NCBI GenBank assembly: GCA_010015745.1 | Contig: ML978164.1 | Location: 130,445-194,444 of the forward strand | Origin: Setomelanomma holmii | Taxonomy: Eukaryota > Ascomycota > Dothideomycetes > Pleosporales > Phaeosphaeriaceae | DNA length: 64,000 nt | Direction of reading: 5' to 3' | Shown here: positions 24,062 through 34,043 of the stretch, piece by piece | Layout of the letters: the number at the start of each line of letters is the position of its first letter | How positions within the stretch are numbered: position 1 is the first letter of the stretch | The notes under the pieces: model-generated | What the model was told of the DNA's origin: nothing | The model's database searches: none | What the model saw: the letters and a program-made list of their open reading frames with translations, nothing else | Program-made: the position numbers and the translations under genes

Positions 24062-24762
24062 ATGGCGGCTACGACTTCACATGAGCACTACCCAATGCAG
24101 CACCTTCCGCCAAGTCCTCCACCATCACCACCCCAGAGACGAAGAAAACACAAGAAGAGGACCGACTCTTTTGAGAAGCTCGCCAACACGCCAATTCTGT
24201 CTCCACCCTCATCTCCATCGCAAGGACCTGTTGCAGATGCAGACAAAGAACCACTTCTTGTCAGAGTATGTTATGGTAGCACAAGACCCGATCGACTTCA
24301 TGTGACTGATACGTTCAGATCATTCTCACTCCCGTCCTCTTCATATCCTTTATCGTGTCTCTCAGCCTCGTTAACCTTCGCGACCGCGCCCATCGAACCT
24401 ACGAGCACTCCAGCGCATCCTTCCTTACATACCTCTACCGGTCTAGTTGGCTCGAACTTGAGCCGTATCAAGATCCAGACGACTCGAAGTGGGGAAGAGG
24501 AGGTTCGATAGGTCACGTTGAGCCCTGCGATTCAATATCGCGCACAGGCGAAGAGCAAAAGGAAGGAAAGCAGAAGAAGAAAAGGTCGTGGCACTTGAAC
24601 AAGAAGATCAGGAAGGTCGCAAAATTGGAGATCAGCGACGCATTCGAGATGCGAGGGGGAGTGATTGTGGGCATGCTTGCCATGATCTTCTTCGGCTCCA
24701 TGGTGTTGTGGATGGGCATGAAGTGGCTTGTGTTGTCAACCATACGCGCACTTTCTCACTGA
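24062..24762 (+). CDS. small two-helix membrane protein, unknown function
   Basis: Exons 24062-24265 and 24319-24762 give 215 residues. The splice (AGA|GTATGT ... TTCAG|ATC) joins a Pro/Ser-rich, basic N-terminal region containing an RRRKHKK cluster to a first hydrophobic helix (IILTPVLFISFIVSLSLV). Then comes a charged loop with a Lys-rich KQKKKRS patch, and a second helix (GGVIVGMLAMIFFGSMVLWMG) near the C-terminus. No family is recognised. The helix-loop-helix layout with basic cytosolic segments would fit an ER or nuclear-envelope protein, but nothing in the sequence settles that. Confidence 0.7.
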
Positions 24763-26760
24763 TCTACGCATCACGAGATCAGTTACTGTAATGGAGCACT
24801 TGAAAGTGACGCGGGTGGATAACTTCGACCAAATCTGGTTTGCAACCTGACCACGGAAGTAATGTCCGCCGAGTAAAGGTGGGGCCTGCCTTTACCTGGA
24901 AACTGCCTTCACTTCGAGCTCGTGCCTTGATTCCTTTGTCGTATAAGTCCCGAATAAGGACGGCTTCGTTCCCCAACAACCCTTCGGCACCGACCTTTCG
25001 ACAAGCTCCTCTGCAAATCTCCGGACAGTCAACACTCTATTGACTCAGCAATACACCAAGGTACACGGTTTTCTTTGAATCAAGGACAAGCATACTAAGC
25101 CACCTTGTAGGCACCATGGAACCCTAAGCGAAGAGACGCATGATAGACAGCGACCTTTCTACCATCCACGCCAATATATACCGCCACTTCAGCGCTTACC
25201 CCAGGCCCCTCCTCGACATGGTCAAGGCCTCTATAGGACTGTCTGATCAAGCGCATATATCAGCACCGTACCTCGCACATGTCTGGGAAGTTTTTGGAAG
25301 TCGAACACCTACCACAAGATATATCTCCCGAACATCATATGCCCAGTCACCACTGTAGCAAATCCACTTACATCTTTCGAGACCTCAATATGGCAAACGC
25401 CGATGTCTTGAACCATTTCATGAAATCCAGCAAGATCTGGAATGAGAGAAAGAGCCAAAGGGATGAAAATGTTGTGGACAATGTTGTGGAAAATGATGTG
25501 GACGATGATGAGGACGGTGGTGAGGACCGTAATGAGGATGATTACTACGACGATTATGAGGTAGAGAACATAGGCCGAGAGTACGCACCTCCCATCTTCT
25601 TCAAGCATGACCCTGCTCGCTTGCCAGAAAATTATTGTCGATCTCGCATCATGACGGAGACAAGCATCGAGAGCCCCACGTTCCGTGATCACTTGCGAGA
25701 CCAGGTCAGGGCGGTTGGACAGGGTGGAGAGATTGGCTGGGGCGTCGACGTAGACGGGGCTCTTACTATTGTCACCAGGCAATGGCTTTGGGTCTAAAGC
25801 GAACTCGCCCCAGAGTGGGTGGATGAGTGGATAAGCGTTGACGTCTAGCGGAAGGAGGTGCTGGGCTGAGGTGTGAAGAAAAGAGGGCAGGGAAGGGTTT
25901 GAGAAGAGGAAGATCTCACGAACCTGGAAGACAGTCACCTACAGTAGTTATCGAGGAGGCCTAAGATCGGTTAATTCTGAATCTTTGAACTCCGGGGTAA
26001 AGCACAGGAGAAGTTCGAGAACAATGTGCGACATGTTTTGGAATATGCTGGTTGGCTACACCAGAATAACGAGCACGATTCTTACACCAAAGCATAACGT
26101 TTAGTCCAGTCGTCTCTCGATGTATCATCCCCGCAAAGTCTCAAATCATATGTATAGACATATTTCCACATTTACTTGACGCCTCCTCACAGCTGCCCAT
26201 ACCAAGCGATACAGCGCAACCCATCTGCTCTGCATAGCAGATGGAATACGAATTCTCCATGTTCGCACGCTCTGGAAGCCCACTCAGTCCACGAATCCCT
26301 TCTGCAGTGCTTTGAGCCTCATTGCTTCTAGTAATTCCGCCTCCATAACTTCGCTGCCTGTGCAGCCCCCTGCGTGCGGCCTTGAAGAAGTGAATACCGC
26401 AGCAACAGAGATATCCTTTTCGACTATACTCCGTTTCATCTAGCACTCGTTAAATCCCCAAAGAGCAGTGTCAGGGAATGGTATCCAGCCATTCCCGTAT
26501 AAAATCTGTGCTGTCACGAATGTGAGAGCGTATCCTGCAAACACCTTGGTCGCATAGAAATTCTCTGAGCACATCTTCTTACCTTCGACCTCCAACCAGC
26601 ATCGACTATCCCTCAAGCTCTCGCACCTCAATTTGAGCTTCAGTAATCAACAGCAGACTCAAGAGCCCGATATCGACAGCATGGACCCAAAAGACCTGCT
26701 TGAGCGAAAGCCCTTTACGACTCTATCCTCTTACAATGCTACAAGATCTTCAGCGGCGCC
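24763..26760. other. region with only doubtful open frames
   Basis: Two overlapping frames compete near 25279-25938. The plus frame (25279-25797) carries an acidic Asp/Glu stretch. The minus frame (25938-25309) gives a hydrophobic Ile/Val stretch over the same bases, preceded by more protein-like sequence (AYPLIHPLWGEFALDPKPL). I cannot choose between them or name either. A possible small minus-strand gene around 26631-26141 is equally unsupported. Nothing else is seen. Confidence 0.35.
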
Positions 26761-27334
26761 ATGAACGCCCCAGACATTGACCCAGGAGACCCAGTCGACG
26801 ACGAAGAGTACGTAAGCTCCGCCTCCCAGGTCAGGGAAGAGAAACTGAGAATATGACAGGTATGACGAATCCCTCGAGAACTTCATCGACTGCTGCGCCG
26901 ACTTCGGCTACAGCCCGGGACGACTACAAATCCACTTCAACATGTACTGTGCCACGGAGGAGTATCCCGGACTCCAGGACGCTGCGCTGGCTTGTACTGT
27001 CCGCATGCTGGTTGAGGGTGTCACGATGAGCGAATATGTTGAGTCAGTCGAGGATCTGTTTACTAGAAAGGATGTGCCGATGTTGTTGAAGAAGGTCATG
27101 GCTATATACACGGCACACAAAAGGAGGGGATAGGTGCTTGACAGGGAGAAAGCCGACCAGTATGGTGGACTTCTTCGCTTTGGTGAATTCAATCGCATGG
27201 TATGGGATGCGCAGATTGCGAAGGCGAAGATGGAGGCATCGGCGGCTGCTATGGACACTATGGTGTGTAGGTTCTCGAATCTCAATATCCGTTGAGCTAG
27301 CCTGCTCGATTCACTTTAGTACACTCTGGAGTAG
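26761..27334 (+). pseudogene. small gene with in-frame TAG beside the LINE, unknown family
   Basis: Reading MNAPDIDPGDPVDDEE, an intron (GT of GAGTACGTAAG to the AG before GTATGACG) and YDESLENFIDCCADFGY... gives a coherent acidic-to-helical protein up to TAG at 27131-27133. The same frame then continues sensibly (VLDREKADQYGGLLRFGEF...) to a good GTGTGT donor near 27263, whose TTTAG acceptor at 27319 leaves a short last exon ending at TAG 27332-27334. Upstream of the ATG the same frame also looks coding (ALYDSILLQCYKIFSGA), but it is cut off by a TGA and is out of frame with a candidate start at 26681. One premature stop and probably one small indel are therefore needed to explain it. The alternative is a functional protein ending at 27133. 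The product is not recognised. Confidence 0.5.
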
Positions 27335-27351
27335 CATAATAGCTCAACGGC

Positions 27352-27363
27352 TGAGGCAATGCA
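27352..27363 (+). repeat. 5' target-site duplication of the LINE
   Basis: The 12 bases TGAGGCAATGCA recur exactly at 32818-32829. The first two bases are ambiguous because the element's 3' tail is a TG repeat, so the certain duplication is 10 bp. Confidence 0.9.
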
Positions 27364-27444
27364 GAAAAACCACCCGATCATCGAGGAGCATTGTACGACT
27401 TGCGAGCGACAACTGTAAAATATCCGAACTTCTACTTTGACTGA

Positions 27445-28725
27445 ATGAGCTTGCGATCTGGTTGGGCAAGAGAGATGGCAGTCTTGACCCCTGAACGCAA
27501 CCGCAACCGCAACCGCAACCGCGACACAACAGCCAGCCTAATTGAGTTAGCAGCACCACTGAAGAGACGCGCAAGAAGGGTCACCGAGAAAAGCGTACAG
27601 CACCCGAGAGTACAGGAACAGCCAGACCCATCAGCAGACAAATCCGACACCATCCAGATTGAAAGTAGCCAGCCTGCTCTTTGGACCAGGAGGACTAGCA
27701 CCAACAAAGACCTGCTTGTTGCCCTAACAGAAATCATCCGGCAGCAAAACGAGACCATTAAGACCCTAGAACGTGAGACCAGAGAGATCAGAGACAATCA
27801 GCAAGTCCTTATAGACCATAACATCAGGCTTATCAACGAAGTTGCTGAGCTCAAAGCACGCGTTGATGACCTTGCAGCAGTATCCTCTGGTGCGCGGTCC
27901 TGGGCGTCAGTGGCGGCCGCAAGCACACCCACTGGACTGAACGCCACGCCTGGAACCTCAGCAAGCCACCAACACTCTAGCCCCTCCCCCAGCGATGCAC
28001 CCAACGTCACAGTGGACATCTCAAGAGTAGACAGCGAGAATGGCAGAATGTCAGCAGGCATGGTCAGAGCAGCCGTAGAGAAGGAAATGCGGACTGTAGA
28101 GAACCAAGCGAATTGGCAATGCCGGGCTGTGACCGTTGACCACTCGACCCAAAGCCGGATCAGGATTGCGTGCAGAGACGAAGACGAGCACCAGCTTGTT
28201 AAGCGAGCAGCAGAGAAGATCGGTGCAGGCTCGCGCGTGTTACGCAATGAGCTCTTTCCAGTTAAGATCGACAACGTCAAGAGTACAACAGTGCTAGACA
28301 AGAAGGACGAGATCAAAGCAGGAGCAGCGGAAGCTCTTGGCAATGAGAATGGAACGACAGTTGCCAAGATCGCGTGGCTAAGCAAGAGAGACATTCCAAA
28401 GGCGTATGGATCCATAGTAGTGTACGTGACTAAGAAAAGTGATGCAAGGAGGCTCATTGCAGAAGGCTTCTTCCATGCTGGTGGAGAGTCTGGCACAACA
28501 AGCACGTTCGAACACCGGCCACAGCCCGGACAATGCTACAATTGCCAAGAGCTTGGCCACATAGCGTATCAGTGCAGAAAGACGCAGAGATGCGGAAGAT
28601 GCGCCAAAGACGGCCATCACCACAAGAGCTGCAGCAAAGTGGTGATGAAGTGCATGTTGTGCAGAGGACCGCACGAGGCGTTCAGCAGAAACTGTCGGAT
28701 GCTTTACCCACCTCAGCATGAGTAG
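27445..28725 (+). CDS. LINE ORF1, gag-like zinc-knuckle protein
   Basis: Open over 426 residues. An N-terminal Arg/Asn repeat (RNRNRNRNRD, from four copies of a CGCAAC hexamer) is followed by a coiled coil at about 95-145, a Ser/Pro/Thr linker, a conserved central domain, and at about 360-420 a series of Cys/His knuckles (CYNCQELGHIAYQC, then CGRCAKDGHHHKSC, then CMLCRGPHEAFSRNC). This is the layout of ORF1 proteins of Tad and I-type LINEs, which coat the element RNA. No stop interrupts it, unlike ORF2. Its TAG overlaps the ORF2 ATG. Confidence 0.92.
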   Translation: MSLRSGWAREMAVLTPERNRNRNRNRDTTASLIELAAPLKRRARRVTEKSVQHPRVQEQPDPSADKSDTIQIESSQPALWTRRTSTNKDLLVALTEIIRQQNETIKTLERETREIRDNQQVLIDHNIRLINEVAELKARVDDLAAVSSGARSWASVAAASTPTGLNATPGTSASHQHSSPSPSDAPNVTVDISRVDSENGRMSAGMVRAAVEKEMRTVENQANWQCRAVTVDHSTQSRIRIACRDEDEHQLVKRAAEKIGAGSRVLRNELFPVKIDNVKSTTVLDKKDEIKAGAAEALGNENGTTVAKIAWLSKRDIPKAYGSIVVYVTKKSDARRLIAEGFFHAGGESGTTSTFEHRPQPGQCYNCQELGHIAYQCRKTQRCGRCAKDGHHHKSCSKVVMKCMLCRGPHEAFSRNCRMLYPPQHE

Positions 28726-31700
28726 AGCATTCCGCATGATCCAGCTCAATGTCAGAAAGCAGGGCAAAGTACACGACAGCCTGATGAATGACGAAGAGAT
28801 GCAAGAAGTGACAGTGGTAGCCATCCAGGAGCCGCATGCTTGGAGGATCCAAGGCCGGCTGCTGACAACGCCCATGCTCCATCACAAGTGGACCAAGATA
28901 GTACCATCGACCTGGCGAGAAGGGAGGTGGCCGATACGGAGCATGCTGTGGGTGAGCCGAGAAGTAGAGGCGGAGCAGGTACAGATCGAGTTGCCAGACT
29001 TGACAGCAGCGATCATCCGGCTGCGCGAGCGTCGGTATACATAACAGGAGGAGACCCGCAGGCGCTGCGAGACGCATGCAACAAGCTAGACGATGCGATC
29101 ACGGATGTGAGACGAAGGGCCGGCACAGTGGTGGACGTGGTGCTGGCTGGCGACTTCAATCAACACGACCAGCTGTGGGGAGGGGAGGATGTGACGCTGG
29201 CCAGACAGGGTGAAGCAGACCCAATCATTGACCTGATGACAGAACATGCACTCAGCAGCCTGCTCCCGCGTGGTACTAAGACGTGGCAGGGCGGAGACTA
29301 CGAGACGACGATCGACTTGGTGCTAGCATCGAAGGAACTGGCAGATACAGTGATCAGATGCGCAATTTATGCAACCGAACACGGCTTTGACCACCGGACG
29401 ATCGAGACGGTCTTTGACAGCTCGGTGTCGGCGCCGCAGCAGCAGCAGGAGCGGCTTCTGCTTAAGAACGCACTGTGGATGGCAATCAAGGACAGGATCT
29501 CCAGGACGCTTGGTGCAACCCTACCAGTGGGCACAACGCAGCAGAGGACGGACAGACTGATGGCGGCAGTGCTGGAGGCGGTGCACGCACTGACACCCAG
29601 GGCTAGGCCGTCACCATACGCAAAGAGGTGGTGGACGCAGGACTTGACACAGCTACGCCGCATCTACACGCACTGGAGGAACCGAGCGAGAGCGGCAAGA
29701 CGCTCAGGAGCTGCTAGGCCGGACCTAGAAGAGACTGCAAAGGGGGCATCAAAGCAGTACCATGATGCCATTTGACAGCAGAAGAGAAAGCACTGGGATG
29801 ACTTCCTGGCGGACAACGACAACATCTAGAACGCAGCCAAATACCTGAAGGCGGGTAACGAGGCGTTTAGGACAGTCCCAGCACTTTGCAGAACCAATGG
29901 AACAACTACGGCCGATCACGGGGAGCAAGCCGAGGAGTTGCTCAGCACCTTCTTCCCGCCGCTTCCCAGCCACATCGACAACGAAGGACACAAGCCGCAG
30001 AGAGCGCGTGTAGAGATGCCGACTATCACGTTTGAAGAGGTAGAAAGGCAGCTGCATGCCGCAAAGTTGTGGAAAGCACCTGGGGACGACGGATTGCCAG
30101 TTATAGTGTGGAAGCAAGTCTGGCTGGTGGTCAAAGACCATGTTCTTGCGCTGTTCTGCCAGTCGCTAGAAGAGGGATCGCTGCCCAGCCAATAGAGACA
30201 TGCTAAGATTATCCCGCTCAAGAAGCCAGGCAAGGAAGACTACACTATTGCAAAAGCCTGGAGGCCGATCTCACTGCTAGCCACGCTGGGCAAAGTGCTG
30301 GAGTTGGTGGTGGCAGAGAGGATATCGCATATGGTCAAGACGCATGGGTTGCTGCCCACCAACCACTTCGGAGCACGTAAGCAGCGATCAGCGGAGCAAG
30401 CACTGGTGCTTCTCTAAGAACAAATCTATACCGCGTGGCGCAGCCGACGAACTGTTAGCCTGATCAGCTTTGACGTCAAGGGAGTGTACAACAGAGTGTG
30501 CAAGGAAAGACTGCTGCAGAGGATGAAAGCGCGAGGCATACCAGAGAGGCTGTTGCGGTGGGTAGAAGCGTTCTGCTCACAGCGCACCGCATCGATCCAG
30601 GTCAACGGACAGGCTTCCGAGATTCGAGAGCTGCCGCAAGCGGGTCTGCCGCAAGGGTCACCGCTGTCTCCAATTCTGTTTCTCTTCTTCAATGTTGACC
30701 TGGTGCAACGACGCATTGACACACATGGTGGAGCGATCGCGTTTGTTGATGACTTTACCGCATAGGTCACGGGACCAACAGCGCAAAGCAACAGTGAGGG
30801 CATCGAAGCCATCATCAGAGACACGCTGGACTAGGAACAGAGAAGTGGGGCAACGTTCAAAGCAGAAAAGACAGCCGTCATCCAATTCACTCGCAAAGCG
30901 TACAAGAGCGCCACAGACCCCTTCGTCATCAAGGGACAGAGCGTGTCGCCCAAGGACCTTGTCAAGATACTCGGCGTGCTCATAGACGCCAGGCTCAAGT
31001 ACCACAAGCACATTGCAAGAACAGCTGCAAAAGGGCTGAAAGCAGCACTAGAGCTCAGGAGGCTGAGAGGGCTCTTGCCCACAGTGGCACGGCAGCTGTT
31101 CACAGCAACCGTTGCGTCAACGGTAGACTACGCGTCAAATGTGTGGATGCATGCCTGCAAGGACAAACTCGCAAGGCCCATCAACAGAGTGCAGAGAATA
31201 GGAGCACAAGCAATTGTAGGGACGTTTGTCACGGTAGCGACATGGGTTGCAGAGGCAGAGGCGCACATCCTGAGTGCACAAGAGCGATTCTGGAAGAGAG
31301 CAGTCAAGCTGTGGACCGACATTCACGCGTTGCCTAAGACCAACCTACTGCGAAGAAACACATCGCACATGCGCAAGTTCAGGAGACAGTACCGCTCGCC
31401 GCTCTATCAGGTGGCAGAAGCGCTCAAGGACTTAGGAATGGAGCAGATGGAAACGATCCGGCCATGCGTCTTGGCGCCGTGGGAGAAGAGAGTGCAAGTG
31501 GTGACCGAGAATGCGGCACAGAGGCTTGAGGCGAACTGGGCGGTACGCATTGCGGTAAGCAGCTCGTCGCGCAACGCAGTAGTCGGAATGGGAAGTGCAA
31601 TCAGGATACAGAACAACGAAACATGCTCATTCTCTACTACACTAGGCAAGAGAGAGGAGCAGAACCCTTACTCGGCAGAGCTGGCGACAATGGCCAAGGC

Positions 31701-32436
31701 GCTGAGTAGGCTGCCAAAGCTTAGGTTTCGCAACATTGCACTAACAACAAGAAACAAAGCTGCTGCGCTCACGCTGAGAAGACCTCAGCAGCAGTCAGGT
31801 CAAAGCTACATCAGCCAGTTCTACAAGACCGCGCAGACACTGAGAAGAGATGGCAACACCGTGACAGTGCTGTGGCTGCCTGCAAGCGAAGAGTGCGAGC
31901 TCGCACACCTTGCCAAGCAGGAAGCAAAGATGTCCACATGACCAAACGCCACGCCACAGACACAGCTTCCTAGGATGCGATCAACCATGCATAGCATTGC
32001 ACAAAAGCAAGGCAATGCTAAGAAGGTCCCAGAAAAAGTAGGAAACCATTCTAAGCAAATTGACATGGCACTGCCAGGAAAGCACACACGACAACTATAC
32101 GACCAGCTATTGCGGAAAGAGAGCAGCGTACTCGCGCAGCTCAGAACAGGCATGGCACAGCTGAACACGTATCTACACCGAATCAAAGCTTGCAACACAG
32201 ACCAGTGTAAATGCGGACAGGCCGCAGAGACAGTGGAGCACTTTCTGTTCCGATGCAGACAGTGGACAGCACAGCGGACAGAGATGCTGCAGTGCACGCA
32301 GACAGGCAGAGGAAACGTGTCGCTCTACCTGGGCGACAAAGCAGCGACAGACAACGCGAAGTGGGCGCCAGACATGGACGCAGTGCAAGCAACAATTCGA
32401 TTTGCAATAACAACAGGAAGACTCAACGCAAATTAA
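28718..32436 (+). pseudogene. LINE ORF2 (endonuclease / reverse transcriptase / RNase H), disrupted
   Basis: Endonuclease motifs: QLNV near the start, QEPH, GDFNQHD and a terminal FDHR. RT motifs: LISFDVKGVYN, GLPQGSPLSP and AFVDDF near 30740. RNase H-like region from about 31530 (NPYSAELATMAKAL, then VLWLPASEE). C-terminal zinc motif CKCG...TVEHFLFRC near 32210-32255. Breaks: a frameshift near 29036 (frame 2 to frame 1), then stops at 29773 (TGA), 29827 (TAG), 30193 (TAG), 30415 (TAA), 30763 (TAG), 30832 (TAG) and 31939 (TGA), all in one frame. At 29827, 30193, 30763 and 30832 the family normally has Trp, which implies TGG to TAG. The stop at 30415 sits where Gln is expected (CAA to TAA). 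Confidence 0.9.
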
Positions 32437-32803
32437 CATCTGATGATCAGATGAATCTCACCCACTAACATAAAACTCATCAACAACCTCGTACAGCATA
32501 GAACAGATAGCGCTTCAGCCACCAAACATAGGACGCTGAACACTTGGAGAATCTCTTGGAGAAACCGACTCTGAGCCAGCCTGCCACCAGCAATACTAAC
32601 CCACGAGCGCCTGATGAGAGATGGTAGATAAGAGAACAAGCGACCTAGATATCAAGCAAGGGCTTTGACTTGAACAACACGCTGTATGAAGACGCGAGTC
32701 AAAGAAGAAACAAGGGCTAGTGAGGCCGCAATGTAGCATAAGCAGTGCAGTATCAGACTAGCGTTAGTAGCCCTTTCGGCTCGGCCGTCGGGCGTAAATA
32801 AAT

Positions 32804-32819
32804 TGTGTGTGTGTGTGTG
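32804..32819 (+). repeat. (TG)8 tail at the LINE 3' end
   Basis: Eight TG units directly after AAATAAAT. They mark the 3' end of the retrotransposon and run into the duplicated target site. Confidence 0.9.
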
Positions 32820-32829
32820 AGGCAATGCA
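32818..32829 (+). repeat. 3' target-site duplication of the LINE
   Basis: Exact copy of the 12 bases at 27352-27363, overlapping the last TG of the tail by two ambiguous bases. Confidence 0.9.
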
Positions 32830-32891
32830 ACATCCGTGGAAATTAGATACAAAATATCTCGATTCATGTTTACCCAGACGTTCCCAGCACC

Positions 32892-34043
32892 TCAGTATCC
32901 TGACCCTTTCTTCTTTCCTCCACCCTCCTTCCCTCCATCCAAATGCGTCGTCCGATCGATATCCAACCTCTTCTGAAAATACTCCCCCACCACAAACTCC
33001 TCATATTTCTTCCCTTCTTGCCTGAAATACGGCACAACACTGACCTTCGCATCCTCATTCGGACTGAAGAAGAACGGCATGCTATATCTCTCTTCGCCTC
33101 CAATATTGCGTACACGATGGACTGTAGACTGCCACGTGCCGCCCGTGACTAATTTCAGGAAATCCGCAATATTGACAACAAAGGTGTTGGGCTCAGGATG
33201 CACGGGTATCCATATCCCGTTGCCGTTTAGGACTTCGAGTGCTGGGTAGGCGGTTGCGGATTGGCATACGAGCGTAAACCAGCAGAAATCTGTATGTGCG
33301 CCGATACCGACGTCCGATTCTCTTTCCTGGGGCGGGTAATGAACGGCGCGGATATTGGTCATTGGGTGTGTGGTGATGGCGTCGAAGTAGTCTTCTGGTA
33401 GATCTAGTGCGAGCGCGAAGATGTGTAGCATGCGTTTGCTGAAAGTATACATTGCGTTGTAGTAGCTGTAGATTGCGGGACGCCAGAAGAGCGCGGAGAG
33501 ATGGGTGGGCCATTGGTTGCGAGGTTCGGCTGTGGCTGGGATTATGGGACGATTTTGCTCTAGATCGGTTGCATCTTCGCCCATGAGGAAGCCCTCCTTG
33601 AGATCTAAGGGTTGTCAACCTCTCATAGTGTGTAATGCTAGGTATAATGACTGACCTCCTCTTGTGCTGGGATCGAGTTTGCCTTCAAGAAAGGCCTCAT
33701 ATCCTCTGAACATTTTGTTCTTTTGGTTATGCGTTTCCATCTTCACTTCTTTGGGTAGGGCAAAGTACTTCTTCAGCGCCGCGAAGGTATCGTTCAGCGT
33801 GCCATCATCCACACCATGGTTCACTGCATAAAAGAAGCCTATATCTCGGCATGCAGCCCCCACTTCCTGTGCCAGCTCTTTCCTATCTTCGAGTTTATCT
33901 GAGTATATGCGACGGAAGTCAATCTTGGGAACTTCGTTGAAGGTTTGTTTCGCTGCTCTGCCGGTTAGGACTCGCCGACGTCCTGGTACGCCTCCATCGT
34001 GGTAGTGAACCCATGTCTCCGTCTTGGTTTGTGTTATAGACAT
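32892..34043 (-). CDS. 2-oxoglutarate/Fe(II)-dependent dioxygenase (IPNS-like)
   Basis: Exons 34043-33656 and 33604-32892 give 366 residues, usual for the isopenicillin N synthase-like superfamily. The N-terminal DIOX_N region (VPKIDFRRIYSD...VGAACRDIGFFYAVNHGV) precedes the catalytic jelly roll. The iron ligands are H233 and D235 in GAHTDF and H292 in STVHRV; the 2-oxoglutarate-binding pair is R302 and S304 in ERYSMPFFF. These enzymes oxidise small molecules, and the substrate here is unknown because no biosynthetic cluster surrounds it. The C-terminal tail is Lys/Gly-rich. The stop lies only 62 bp from the end of the LINE insertion. Confidence 0.92.

Larger units (their letters stand above)
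27364..32817 (+). mobile_element. Tad-like non-LTR retrotransposon (LINE), near full length, inactivated
   Basis: A 5.45 kb element with two ORFs, no terminal repeats, flanked by the 10-12 bp duplication AGGCAATGCA. ORF1 is a gag-like nucleic-acid-binding protein. ORF2 encodes an AP-type endonuclease, a reverse transcriptase with FVDD, an RNase H-like region and a C-terminal Cys/His zinc motif: the order of the fungal Tad1 clade. The 5' leader is only about 80 bp, and the 3' UTR is about 380 bp ending in AAATAAATTGTGTG..., a short TG tail rather than poly(A). Seven in-frame stops and a frameshift in ORF2 mean this copy cannot move by itself. It lies in the gap between two convergent host genes. 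Confidence 0.93.

Noticed and set aside
29773..31941. TAG read as Trp by recoding in the LINE
   Set aside because: Host genes in the window use TAG as an ordinary stop, and TGA and TAA also interrupt ORF2. Mutation explains it better.
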